A DNA stretch of 64,000 nt, taken from Streblospio benedicti. Taxonomy: Eukaryota > Annelida > Polychaeta > Spionida > Spionidae. Position 1 is the first letter of the stretch, and each line of letters starts with the position of its first letter. The notes under the pieces are model-generated. The model did no database searches. It worked only from the letters and a program-made list of their open reading frames with translations, and had not been told where the DNA came from. Of this stretch, positions 1 through 31,206 are shown one piece after another. A program made the translations under genes and the position numbers. The stretch spans positions 59,090,292-59,154,291 of the forward strand of contig CM032666.1 of assembly GCA_019095985.1 (NCBI GenBank), in the 5' to 3' direction.

Positions 1-2335
1 TTCAATCTAAACTTCGGTGCAGCAATGTTCAGTCATGGAAAGGACTGACCATCGTGGCAGAACCAAAGTTATAATTGCTTTGATCGTTGTTGGAAGGCAT
101 TTGTTGGTATATATATTTTCCATACACTTAAAAGATATGTGTGCATGTATTTACTCATTTAAACCTATTAAATTAGATAAGAAAGTTTTAGATCAATATA
201 TTTTAATTTTACGTATTATAATATTTCTTGTACTATATCAAAATCCCATGTTATAATTTTCTAGTCGCATGCTTGTGTAATAAAAGTATTTCTAATATTC
301 GTGTTTTCAACATAACGTTCTCAACAAATTGAAAGAGCTGACCACCCGTTGGTGAGCTGTCAGTTTACATTGTGTTTACTAACTCTCCGCTTTTGGAGAA
401 ACTAAAGGCCCGGGTTTTTGTATTATTATTATCATCATTATTATTTTTTTTTACAATTGATATAAGATTTTTGTTTTCAACTCCAGCTTCTTCATATGTA
501 TAGTTCTTAAGGTCCCATTTTAAGTCTACCTAATATTGACCCACGTGTCCTACTCAAATGCGCACGTGGACATCACCTCTACCACCATCTACCACCGTAC
601 CACATGAGATGTTCTGGTATGTACATGTACAAATGTATTTAGTAAATACAGTTGACCATTTATTGACCGTTGCCCCGCATTCACCAATCGTCACATGGGA
701 TATTTTCACAGCAAGAACGGTTGAAGACGACTGTATGACACCCACGTATTAACGGCTTACCTGGAATTTAGCAGATTATGATTCAACGGTATAAGCAGAT
801 GTTAAACTGGTAAGATAATGGTACGGTGAAACCTTCTGTAAACATCTCTCCAAAGAATTGGCCTAAGTGGACAAATTAGAAAAGACGGTTAATATATAGG
901 CACGGACGGTGTCAACATATCGATATATCTAGGCCCCGAATATGGGGTTAATAGCGAAATTCTTGTCCGTTTTGTATTGAATAAGTTGTATATAGCCGGT
1001 CGTTTAGAAATTCGCGCATTGTTTGCAGTGGTACAGTATTTGAATAGGAAACGGCCTATCGAAACTGTAGGCATGTAGTTGACTGATAACACAGTGTTTA
1101 TAGTTTAGTTTTATTGCTGAGAGGGAGTTGAACATTTTAAGTGTCTCATTCTGTGCGTAATATATTCAAGACATGCGGATATACAACATCGTGATCGTAT
1201 GCGCAAGTAAGCACTTATACAAAATATTCAAACTTTGTTATAGTATATATCAATATTTTGAGTTAATTATAGAGGGCCGTTTTCTAATGAATGGTGGGAG
1301 TTTTAGCGAAGGCAGTGGAGAGGGATGAGTTGTTTTTTTTTCCGGCCATTGGCACGATTGGCTCTTGCCTCAGAACCGTCTAGAGAAGTCAATCGGGCTT
1401 TTCACGGTTAATTTGTAATTGATTAATTAATCACTTAATTTCTCAAAAACATGAATGTTGCTTTAAACATGTATTTCAGAGAGCGACATTGTTCTACCAT
1501 ACCTGTTACTGCCATTATTCTGGGTTTTAGAGCATCTAATTTCATTGTTAAGTATTATTACACAGAAAGAAGTGGCTATGAATGTGAAAATATTTTGATG
1601 ATCTAATGACGGTGACCGTGATAATTCCCTTATCATGGAATGTCTATAAACGTGGTTTAACTAGTTGGCCCACATTGTGTCATACAAGTACATGCATTTG
1701 GATATAACCAGGAATTTATTCCTGATATAACGTAATGGTTATATGATTGAGGACGTACGAAATAGTTTTATGAGCATCTCTTTGAGCATCAAAGTGCGCA
1801 TTGTGACTAACTTTGATTATGTATTGCATAAATACCATATTGTTCGGACAAAGTCTATTAAGGATCCCTAACTATAACTACCACATATGTAAAATAACCC
1901 ACATTTTTTCTCTATTAAAAGAGGAACTTTTCCTTTGTGGTTAGGGATCGTTCACAAATGACGCCATCGCATTTTTTGACATTTCTGACCGCCCCCCCCC
2001 CCCCCCCGCGATGACGTCATTTGTGAACGATCTTTTACATACAATCGCGCATATCAAGGAGTAGAAGCTTTATCATCCACTCTATGTAGTCTACATAGGA
2101 TGTCAAAGATAGGACCATGTTTAGGTTCCTGGTATTATCTAATTGTAATTTCATATTATGCTAAAATCGTGCATTTGAACACTACACACCACAAACCCCC
2201 GCACGCAAATTTTATTCTGTTATATGGACACACCAGTACACATAATGTTCTATCTGTAGACTTTATCCCGTTGTAAGATCTTGTAACAGCTTTCTGTCAT
2301 TGAGAGCCTATATATTTGCTAGTATGCGTGACCAG
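1..2335. other. No gene seen; upstream flank of the adhesion GPCR
   Basis: No open frame here has domain similarity or convincing splice context. The short frames near 550-750 overlap on both strands and look like chance. The stretch holds a TAT-rich run near 420-450, a C homopolymer near 1991-2007 and a foldback repeat at 1946-2032. The promoter and signal-peptide exon of the receptor that begins at 2336 must lie here or further left, but I could not identify them. Confidence 0.6.
1946..2032. repeat. Short foldback repeat with poly-C loop
   Basis: A 25-base arm at 1946-1970 matches the reverse complement of 2008-2032 at 24 of 25 positions. The loop holds a run of about 17 C. An outer imperfect arm (ggatccctaac near 1862, gttaggga near 1939) suggests a larger degraded foldback. 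It looks like a small non-autonomous foldback or MITE copy. The right arm contains a CRE octamer (tgacgtca), probably incidental. Confidence 0.75.
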
Positions 2336-22459
<20,124 letters not shown>

Positions 22460-23160
22460 AAGTATCACCACATAGATCTAGTGACCTATTTATTTACATT
22501 AATTCCATGTATCCCCTGCACTGCCGACGTGTGAGCATATTAACTCAGGCAACTGTTTTTCCTTTAGCAAGTGCGCTGCAGGATCTCAATCATCCCAACG
22601 AAATCAGCGTCTAGACGCCTCCATAATCAAGTAATGCGAACATCAAAATATTGTAAACAATAACAGTTTAACAACAATCCTGAATACTAGTATCAGGCTG
22701 CATGTAATCACGGATACGTGCATAGTGGTATCAGTACCCAGGTGCTGGTTCCAGGTGAAATCAGTGAATCTATGACAACATCAAAAGCTCAAACCATGTT
22801 TATACACTTTTGATTGCATTGAGTACCTGGCTCATTCTAGTCATACTTCCTGACACCTGATATACTGAACTGAAAAACATACACATTTCTCTGAGATAGA
22901 ATTGGTAAGATTATTCATGGTGCTAATATGTAATGTATAATCCTATATGCTCGTATTTGCTCCGATGGTCTTGAATATTTGATATGCTATATATGGTATA
23001 TTTTACATTGACGAATTCATTTTGATATCAATATATTATTAGGTTAGTGTAACAAAAATGCTCTCTTCTCTATGTTAAAAATAACTACATCTGCTAATTT
23101 GCACCAGTGATTATATTTTGCGTCAACGGTGCCATTTTTATGGATGTGGTTATGATTTGC
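22460..23160. other. 3' flank of receptor gene
   Basis: The stretch follows the TGA stop. It contains the presumed 3' UTR, but no clear AATAAA was seen within 250 bases. No other gene or recognised repeat was found. It ends in a short C homopolymer and (AC)n run at 23171-23195. Confidence 0.5.
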
Positions 23161-23198
23161 GTTAAGTTGGACCCCCCCCCCCCCACACACACACATCC

Positions 23199-23630
23199 TC
23201 TTTTCCAGTGTTGGTGTTGGTGACTATTGCTTGGTATTTCCAGTATTGGTGTTGGTGACTATTGCTACCAAGCAATAGTCACCAACACCAACACTGAAAA
23301 AGAGGAAACATATGTAGGACTATCAGAAAACACCTTCAAAACCAGATTCACCCAACACAAGGCTTCATTCAATAACACCACCAAAAGAAACTCCACCAAA
23401 CTCAGCCAACACATTTGGAATCTAAAAGACAATAGCACAACATACACACTGAAATAGAAAATACTATCCCAATGCGCACCATATTCACCCAACTCCAAAA
23501 AATGTAACCTGTGCACCAAAGAAAAATGCTTCACCATCTGCCGCCCAAAAATTTCATAATTGAACAATAGGAATGAATTAGCTACCGAGTGCCGGCACAG
23601 AAAGAAATACCTACTAGGCAATACATAAGC
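23199..23630 (+). mobile_element. Penelope-like element fragment: GIY-YIG endonuclease end
   Basis: The frame starting near 23257 reads YCYQAIVTNTNTEKEETYVG then LSENTFKTRFTQHKASFNN, NSTKLSQHIWNLKDN, KKCNLCTKEKCF and ELATECRHRKKYLLGN. This is the GIY-YIG nuclease domain and the Cys/His-rich C-terminus of Penelope-like retroelements. The copy is decayed, with at least two breaks, and lacks the reverse transcriptase part. Its left edge is a foldback: 23199-23236 is nearly the reverse complement of 23266-23304, with a further partial direct copy at 23238-23267. Such inverted arrangements at the 5' side are known for this class. Confidence 0.88.
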
Positions 23631-23805
23631 CAAGCCCCCACCCCCTGAAACACTGGATATTCATAACACCACATCTTGCATCCCGGAAATCCCACACTGG
23701 AAATACCTGCATAACTGTTTAACTACCAATACTATTGAATACATTGTGTAATGAATCTAATCTGCAACAAAACTAAACATGTTTCAATTGTAGCAATAAG
23801 ATAAG

Positions 23806-25175
23806 ATAAGATAAACTTTATTTAAAGTCGATATAGATTACAACAATAAACACAAGCTCTAAGGAGCTTTTGATCGACTCATTCATACACAGTCACACAT
23901 GCGCATAACACACATACACAATACATTAATTACAAATAATTAGAGCATAAAGCACTTGACGAAGTAACACAATTAATTAGAGCATGCAGTACATTTACAT
24001 ATTTTTCCATTCCAAGATTGTAAGAGATTAGTGAATTCATTAAAATTCCCCACAGATCTTATATATTCAGGCAGATCATTCCATAGTTCAGCAACACTGT
24101 ACCTGAACGATTTTTTCCCAAATTTAGTGGTTCGTAACCTAGGTAGGTCAACAATATTTGAGTATCTAAAACTATAATTACTATTTTTAAAATGAACCAA
24201 GTCATGAAGACACAGAGGAGCTAATTTGTACAAAATTTTAGATGTTTCTGCTGCCATTGTTCTCATTCGTCTGACATGAAGGGAGGGAACACAAGCAATA
24301 CTGAGAAGTTGTTCGTAAGAGCTATCGTAATCATTATAGATGAAACGTAGTGCCCACTCTTGAATTTTTTCGAGCATTTTTGTATTGGTTTTAGAACAAA
24401 AATGCCAGGCCAAAGGGCAGAAATTGAAATTTGATAACATACATGTATGAAAAATAAAGTTTGTTTAGCCGAGAGAGAAATGATCCAATTCGTTTTAGGA
24501 CATTTAGGTGTTGTGATGCTTTACGACACAAACTTCTAATATGGCTGTCAAAGTTTAGCTGGTAGTCAATGCTGATTCCAAGAAGGTTTACAACATCATC
24601 ACAAGATATTATAGCAGAATCTATATTGAATACAGGATTATTTTTTAGTGTATTGTTACCAACTGCCAGGGCCTGAAACTTGTCAGGATTAGCTTTCATA
24701 CAATTTATCATAAACCAATCAATTAAAACAAGACTTTCTTCTTCTAAGGTACTAATTAAAACATCATAGTCTGGATGAGCAAAAGATAGAGTATTGTCAT
24801 CTGCATAATTATATAAAAAGTTTTTTTGATAAAATAAAAATGTCATTGATAAACACATTAAATAAGAGAGGTCCTAGTATGGATCCTTGAGGAACACCTT
24901 TACTTATATATGCCCATTCACTGACAATACCTCCAATTTTAATCTGCTGTTTTCTGTTGGAAAGATAATTTTTCAAGATTTACTGAAGACTCAGATAAAC
25001 CATATGCTGACAATTTACACAATAATATATCATGAGGAAGGCAATCAAATGCTTTTGACAGATCCATTAAAATTGCTGCTTCATAATAACTCTTATCTAA
25101 AGCTGCTTTCCAGTCCTCTAATAATCTTAGCAAAGTGGTTTGACACCCATGTCCTTTTCTAAATATCGATTTTTT
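23806..25175 (-). mobile_element. 5'-truncated CR1/L2-like LINE, reverse transcriptase remnant
   Basis: On the minus strand the RT palm is recognisable: FRKGHGCQTTLLRLLEDWKA, ILMDLSKAFDCLPHDILL, then the YADDNTLSF catalytic box, LLGISIDYQLNFDSHIR, and the C-terminal part (FNFCPLAWHFCSKTNTKMLE ... AELWNDLPEYIRSVGNFNEF). It ends at KCTACSN, a stop, and a short 3' UTR closing in (TTATC)n at 23806-23823, a typical 3' terminus for such LINEs. The 5' end is cut near 25175. The frame shifts at least twice, near 24430 and between 24860 and 24940, so this is a dead copy. The subfamily is inferred from memory of similar proteins. Confidence 0.9.
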
Positions 25176-25204
25176 TTGTAAACGATTGTTTTTGCTTGAC
25201 TTCT

Positions 25205-25560
25205 CATATTTATATCATATTAAGGGCGTCCAAAGGACTTAAATAACTATATTTGTACAAACAATTAAATACAAATTAAATTTGGAGGGTGGGGGTAGGG
25301 TGAATGACAATAATCTTTATTTATTGACTGAATCTATACAGTTTCAAGTAACAACATCATACAATACACACAAAAAAAGAAACAAACGACACAGATTTCC
25401 TTTTTTCCCTTTTTTTTAAAAACTACACAAACAATTAATTGTAGGAGCATTTGCATTTGAAAAATGTGGTGTTAATGACATATTATTTAAGACTGAACTT
25501 ATACAGTTTCCACTAGCAAAATCACACATTAACAGTAAAGAAGGAAAAAAATAATTACGC
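25205..25560. repeat. Diverged pair of direct repeats, AT-rich
   Basis: The segment aatgacaataatctttattt... (25303-25365) resembles aatgacatattatttaagac... (25474-25535). Both contain a tatacagtttc core and end in a catac/cacat motif. They could be LINE 3' tails or part of a long 3' UTR of the minus-strand gene at 26052. No coding frame was seen in 25190-26050. Confidence 0.45.
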
Positions 25561-26051
25561 AGCTACAAAAAGAGATGACTGTAAAAAAGGGCGTAACTTT
25601 CTTTTAACAATTTTCATGAATAGATAGATCACTGCACAGCCAGTTCATGTACGCACCCACTTCATGTGTTATTCAAATAAAATAGTTAGGCTGCAAACAA
25701 ATACCACATAATATTACTACTATGAAAAGGATTGTTTTCCTTGTGCCAAAGTGTAAACAGAAAATGCACCATAGATCATATATATAATAAAGGTTGTGTT
25801 CATCATACGAACATATAAGTAGCTTTATTTTGACACATCAACCACCATCGTGTCGTGGGGGTTCATTAAAAGCGTGTCCAGTGCTCTATGCAATTTGGCA
25901 AATATAATCATTTTTATTTCCAAAATACAATGAGTGAATGTTAATAACACTTAAAACGCAATAAACATAAAAGGTACAGACATGTGATTTATGAGAAAAG
26001 TCTGTAGTTTTAATCAATAGATATAATAAGTCTTGTTTTCCACGTACATTG

Positions 26052-26900
26052 CTATTCTTCATTGAAAACCATACCACTGTCGTATTGCATCTCGAGGTAT
26101 TCGCCACGCTGCTCGAAATGCCATTCAACTTGAGCGCAGTTGCAAGAATAGTCCATGTATGATTCGTTGAAATATTCGTCAGCTTCATCTTCATCACTAT
26201 CATCTTCAGATATATCATCGTCTACATCATAGTCACCGTCATCATCACTTTCTGTTCCCCCATTGTTACCACGCCAAACGTGAGACTCCCCAAGTTCAAA
26301 TAAATAAAAAGATGGCCGTGGAGGTGGTGAGGTCACAGTCTCTGCTGAGTGGTCCAGCAGATGTTGCCGGTGCTCAAAGTATCGTAGGAAAGGCATTTCT
26401 TTGGGCATGTTTAAGGCAGTGGCTGGAGACTCTTCATCTGATCCATTTGTACAAGGAAACACTGGGGAAGAGAAACTAAACGAAGGAGAAGCATCCGTAT
26501 TTGACTCTTTGTGAACTGCTTGGGTGATAGTGGCGCTGACGTGGTTCCTGGTTGTGTTGGTTGTCAAAGTTGTGGTGGTTCTAAAAGCTTCCATGTTGTC
26601 AGCAGCAAACATGGTGGTGGGCGCAGAGAAAGTGAACTGAATTGAGTGAATATCCATCGGAGGTTCTCCGTCTTGTGTTAGAGCCACTGTGTTGTAATCT
26701 TGCTTCTGAACCGTTGTGGAGCATGAACGCTCGCCATTTGAAAGCATTGGCGGGGATAGAGTAGACTCGCAGGAGTCAGCTAACATTGCAGTATGGTGCA
26801 ATGCCCGGTTAGGCTCGATGTCTGGTACCTTGAGGATGCCGTCAGTACTACTGCGTAGGGTGGAATCATTGCGGTTGATCCTTTTGGCTGATGGCTCCAT
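26052..26900 (-). CDS. Terminal exon of an unrecognised Ser/Thr-rich protein with acidic C-terminus
   Basis: The exon begins at 26906 after a strong acceptor (tatcttttttgcag read on the minus strand). The first ATG downstream, at 26900, starts MEPSAKRINRNDSTLRSSTD, giving 282 residues to the stop at 26052. Sequence upstream in the same frame is probably intron. The protein is polar and Ser/Thr-rich, with FLRYFEHRQHLLDH and PSFYLFELGESHVWRG in the last third, a strongly acidic run (ESDDDGDYDVDDDISEDD) and a tyrosine-containing end (EYLEMQYDSGMVFNEE). I recognise no family; it could be a nuclear or cytosolic regulator. Poly(A) signals on the minus strand lie at 25918-25913 and 25829-25824. A 5' exon must exist further right. 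One candidate donor (GAG|gtaagc, minus) is near 28127. Confidence 0.65.
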   Translation of the reverse strand: MEPSAKRINRNDSTLRSSTDGILKVPDIEPNRALHHTAMLADSCESTLSPPMLSNGERSCSTTVQKQDYNTVALTQDGEPPMDIHSIQFTFSAPTTMFAADNMEAFRTTTTLTTNTTRNHVSATITQAVHKESNTDASPSFSFSSPVFPCTNGSDEESPATALNMPKEMPFLRYFEHRQHLLDHSAETVTSPPPRPSFYLFELGESHVWRGNNGGTESDDDGDYDVDDDISEDDSDEDEADEYFNESYMDYSCNCAQVEWHFEQRGEYLEMQYDSGMVFNEE

Positions 26901-27137
26901 GCTTTTCTGCAAAAAAGATAAGTACACGTGTAACTGATAACCATGTGTATTAATCATAGTGGGAAACCTATCGCATGCTAGTAGCAAGTTTTAAAAATAC
27001 CATATGGATGAATTAACTATCATAATGTAAGTACCCTTGTCAATTCAAATCACTATTTTAATAGTTCACTTTTTAAATATTGGGCTTTTAATTTATTTTC
27101 AAAATGATCTGTAGTCAGGGTCTTGGCTTATCGGCCT

Positions 27138-27324
27138 AACTTGTATATACTGTATATATTTGTACTCACTTTTCTATGGTGTATGTTTCACTGAAATAAA
27201 TACTTACTTACTTACTACTTATAATGAACATAGTACTGTTGTGAATTGACGTCTATACGTCGAATATACGTACGTTTAGAGAAATTGACGTAAATACGTC
27301 ACACCCTCCTCTAGATGACGTAAG
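27138..27324 (-). promoter_or_regulatory. Possible promoter: CRE-like cluster with TATA-like element
   Basis: Within 80 bases lie TGACGTCT (27247-27254), TGACGTAA (27286-27293) facing TACGTCA (27295-27301), and TGACGTAA (27316-27323). These are near matches to the CREB/ATF site TGACGTCA. Read toward the minus-strand gene at 26052, a TATA-like tatatacagtatatac at about 27163-27140 follows 75-160 bases downstream of them. The order fits a promoter. If the first exon instead lies near 28130, the cluster would be intronic. Confidence 0.4.
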
Positions 27325-27409
27325 AGGACTACTTGTCCGCAATATTGCGGGGGCGTCAAAATTGGCGTATTGATCTAGTTATATTTTTATCCTATATATT
27401 TAGAAATAT

Positions 27410-27720
27410 GTGTAGCCCGTTGGAACGAGTGGTCGTTGGAGGAAAAAGGCCTTCAACTGGGTATGAGCTTGACCGGAAGTGCCATGCGAGCTCATATAGC
27501 CATGCCCGATGTGCTCCAGGGAAACTACCGGGAGCTGGCAGAGGCACAAATTACCATCACGCAAACACACAACAATATACTCGTTCCTGATTCAGTCCGA
27601 CAAAAGTATCCTATAGGGAAACTACCGGGAGCTGACAGGATCAAAACTCGCATACACGCTTACATTGGCGAGCCTTGCTGGTGGAGTGGAACCGTGTTCC
27701 ACTCATCTAAAAAACAATAA
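27410..27720. other. Intergenic segment with short direct repeat and palindrome
   Basis: The 19-base phrase gggaaactaccgggagctg occurs at about 27519 and 27617. A perfect palindrome AGTGGAACcgtGTTCCACT lies at 27685-27703. The overlapping frames across this region have no recognised domain. It may be a fragment of a mobile element. Confidence 0.35.
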
Positions 27721-28423
27721 CAACCTCACGTAAAATTACAACAGTACCAAAGGTGTCAAAATTTGTGACAGATTCAAAAATGACTCCCTATGGGTCCAAA
27801 TGGCCGCCGATTTCCAGGATGGCCGAAAACTTACGTGTTTGTGGAAAATCACCCCTCTATGTTTTATAGAATAACCTTATGCACCACAAAAACACGCAAA
27901 TGTGAGTTTAATTACCCATTAAACATAATTGAAGTCATTCATTTAAAACATAATTGAAGTCATTATTGGCCAGAGAATATACATGTACATCTATGTTCAT
28001 CACAGAAGCAAAATTACTGAATTTCGGCAGAAACGATTTAACTTATCACAAGCCACGTGCAATTCGCGTACGACATCTTTTGATAGACATTTATTAAGTG
28101 ATAGATATGGGGATTTTTTGTGCTTACCTCTTTCACGCGTATCCTTATCACAATATCTATCCTGGTAGCTCAGTTGTAGTAATGTAGATTCCAGTAGAAT
28201 TGCAGGAATACGTAAAAGTGAGTACATAGCTTAATTATCAAAATGCGTAAAACAAACAATTTCACCAATGCGTCGAGTCCAGAAGTGTTTGTAGATCTAT
28301 TCTGTTCAACACTTTTATAGCCATTAGTAATGTTCTCAACACACCATTGGTCAGTTTCTTGCGTCATGTTAACCCCTCCCTTAGTTGTTCTAACGCATCA
28401 ATTAAAGAAACCAAAGAAAACTG

Positions 28424-28650
28424 GTCACTGGTCAACAGTAAAGACACTGGTGTTGGTAATTTTCTGACTGATGGCGAAGTGCTAACATGCTAACTGGCTA
28501 CCTGGCTACTTTTAATCGGTCCTTTTCATCCAGCCACTGGTCAACAGTGAAGACTCCAGTGTTGGTAATGTTCTGACTGGTGTCTAAGTGCCAACCTGTT
28601 TCTCCCCCCCCCCCCACTGGATACTTTTCATTAAGTTACTGGTGAACAGT
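28424..28650. repeat. Tandem repeat, unit about 110 bp, two and a partial copies
   Basis: The phrases ctggtcaacagtaaagacactggtgttggtaa (near 28428) and ctggtcaacagtgaagactccagtgttggtaa (near 28537) start two diverged units. A third, ctggtgaacagttat, starts near 28640. A C homopolymer lies at 28604-28615. Confidence 0.7.
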
Positions 28651-29179
28651 TATTTTTATTTACGTAACATGGGCAATTTGTACTCCCTCCAGATCTGGGG
28701 TAATTGTAAAAGAGAACCTCACGGTGACAATGAGTTTTACAATAATTATGTTCAACCAACATTCAAGTGTTCTTTTTGGAGAATGCAGAGAGTTTCTACC
28801 GTGTCTGGATATTTTGACAGACAAAGGAAAAGCATCTATTAATAAGTGACAGATAAAATTCAATAACACAATAACATGTCTTAATGTACCATTAATACTA
28901 TTATGAAACATCGGTCATCTATTTCAATTATTCACAATACAAACAAATGACAGGCCTTTTTATACACTTTAATAATGTGTAAGCTTAACAATTGACCTTT
29001 TGTGTGTGTGATTGACCCCTATGTATTGGTGTCAATGCCCGTCTAACAAACGTTTACCTATAACTGTTACGTCACCACAGCCAGCATAAGTGTCTTTTCT
29101 AACGCGCCTAAGTAGGCCTACTTAATTGTCCATTATTTGCACGTAACCAAGTTGACTTCCAGGGACATTATAACTAGTG

Positions 29180-29358
29180 CAGTAGAATCTCCAATTAAGA
29201 TCACCTCTTTAATGAGACCATCTCTATAATGAGACAATTTTTTCTCAGTACCAATCCTTCGACATGATTTCGATGGCAACCTCCATATAAAGACCACCTC
29301 TCCATTGAGACCACTTTATGTCAGTCCCACCAATGGTCTTAATAGAGAGGTTCTACCG
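29180..29358. mobile_element. Pogo/Tigger-like MITE, copy 3
   Basis: It starts cagtagaatctccaattaag and ends with the complementary type of right end (agagaggttctaccg), with ta following at 29359-29360. The interior shares the attgagaccac phrases with the copies at 4802 and 9712. It is about 179 bases long, the same as copy 1. Confidence 0.85.
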
Positions 29359-29360
29359 TA

Positions 29361-31206
29361 TCGGCAGCAGTCCCACGGCTGAAGCATGGCCGTCTAAACA
29401 CTGCTAAGTGCTTACCACGTCCCTGCCACATGTAAAATGACATCAATGCAGCGGACAAATTTCCCGCGGTTTCCTTCGTGGGCAACCTGAATGTATCCAC
29501 AGTAGCGTCTGCTGTTATAATTACGTCTTACCACGTCCTCCCACGCATTAATCCCTTCCGTAGCATGGTTTATCCCTGGTCTTGTGCTTCATGTGTGTTG
29601 CATGTCTTTCACGTCTACCGTCCGTAGTTGTGCTCGGATTAAATTTTGACCAACTTGTTCAAAACTTGTTATCACGTTCCACTTCGTTCTGATCCATCCC
29701 CACGTTCTCCCACGTGTATAAACACTGACAACCACGCCCACAACATTTTCGTGGCTTTTTGGATGTGATGTGGACGCAGAACCCTGTGTGACCGGCCCTT
29801 TAGGGCGTCTTTGACGCTGTAGAACGTTGTTTTATTCATGAACGTCACAAACAAGCATTGATTTACTTTGCTGCAACATGTGTAGATCTATAGATCTACA
29901 CGTGACATTTGTCTAGTACTATTGTACTTAATCAAATGTAAAAAGAGAGAAAAATGATTGCATTTGCCAAGTATAAAGTTTGTCTACTAACAACCACTCT
30001 ACTTTACTGTGTTTCACGGGGCCTAGGTAGCATATATAAACTGAACATTTTCCAAATACGTATGTCAGATCAAGCTGAAATTAATGCAATATTTGATTAA
30101 ACAATTTCTGCAAAATGCGTGCGGGCTCCAGTGAGGCCTCAGTAATATCAGTCGGAGTCCTATCAGAGCCAGAGGATACAGAGCATTATGATAGAGGTCC
30201 ATAACCCCCGTATACATTATTGCCATAGGAACAAAGGTCTTTCTGATTGCAGGCTACTGGGCCTCTGTCATCAGATGTAGATTGTCACCATTAAACCGGC
30301 CTGTGCGCATGCTGGGTCTATTGGTGCTGATAGTCTCTTTATATTTATATTTCGCTGGTTCATCTCTCCATAGTCTATCGAGTCTCCTCTCAAAAGATGG
30401 AACAGATGGTAGGCCTACGTACGAAAGAGGTCTATATCCCTAGGGACGGATTCAGAAATTTGAGACCGGGGGGCTAATTTTCAAATTTTGATAGCGGGGG
30501 GCTAATTTTCAAATTTAGGGGGCGGGCGGATTTGTCCGTGCATGGGTTCAGATCCAGGTTTTTGGAAAAGGGACGTAAGGAAAAACATAAGGAAAGTCTA
30601 TCGATTTCATGAAAATCCCTCTGAAAATGAAGTATTTTATGGAACAGATGGGGGGGGGGGGGCTTTAAGGCTACGTAAAGAGAGCCCCGGTCTATATCCC
30701 CCCAAAAAATCGTATCAAAATGCACACAACATATGATACTATTATATTCCCTGCAACGTTTTACAACATTGAAAAACTGGCCAACACCGAGAGATAATTG
30801 CAGCATTGTAATAATGGTGTGACAAGAAGAGGAAGCAAATCGGACACCAAACAATAGCCACGTTGCATGTGATTGACCTTTAGTTGATGGAGAAGACAGC
30901 GCGTGGGCTCACCAACTCTCAGATTAAGACCAAGGCTGAGGTTGCTGACAGCAACAGTCAGAACACTCCATCGCATAATCTTGAGCCACGCATTGATGCC
31001 TGCCTTCGTGCAAATCTGTATAGCGTATATCGGTAGTTTTTACTCCATGTGTCCCAAATCTGTCCACACTACCCTCAGTTCGAATTTGAGCACCCCATGC
31101 TTGTACTAAACAGGCATAACTATCAATTCTAAAGACTGATAGCTAGCAATATATAAGATCAAAGAACTGTGCATAGTCCAAACTAGCCTAGATTTACACA
31201 TTTCAG
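29361..31206. other. Region before the lectin gene; no exon identified
   Basis: A signal-peptide exon for the lectin-like gene at 31207 is expected here or further left, but no ATG exon with a good donor in phase 1 was found. The stretch holds a copy of the GGCAGATCCAGG repeat (30541-30660, in G-rich form) and a related G-rich piece just before it (30455-30525). Confidence 0.5.

Noticed and set aside
27333-27720. Two overlapping frames of 85 and 94 codons
   Set aside because: There is no domain and no splice context, and the shared phrase is a short DNA repeat seen in different frames.
28140-28200. tRNA-like A box (ggtagctcagttg)
   Set aside because: No B box follows at the right distance, so there is no support for a tRNA or SINE.
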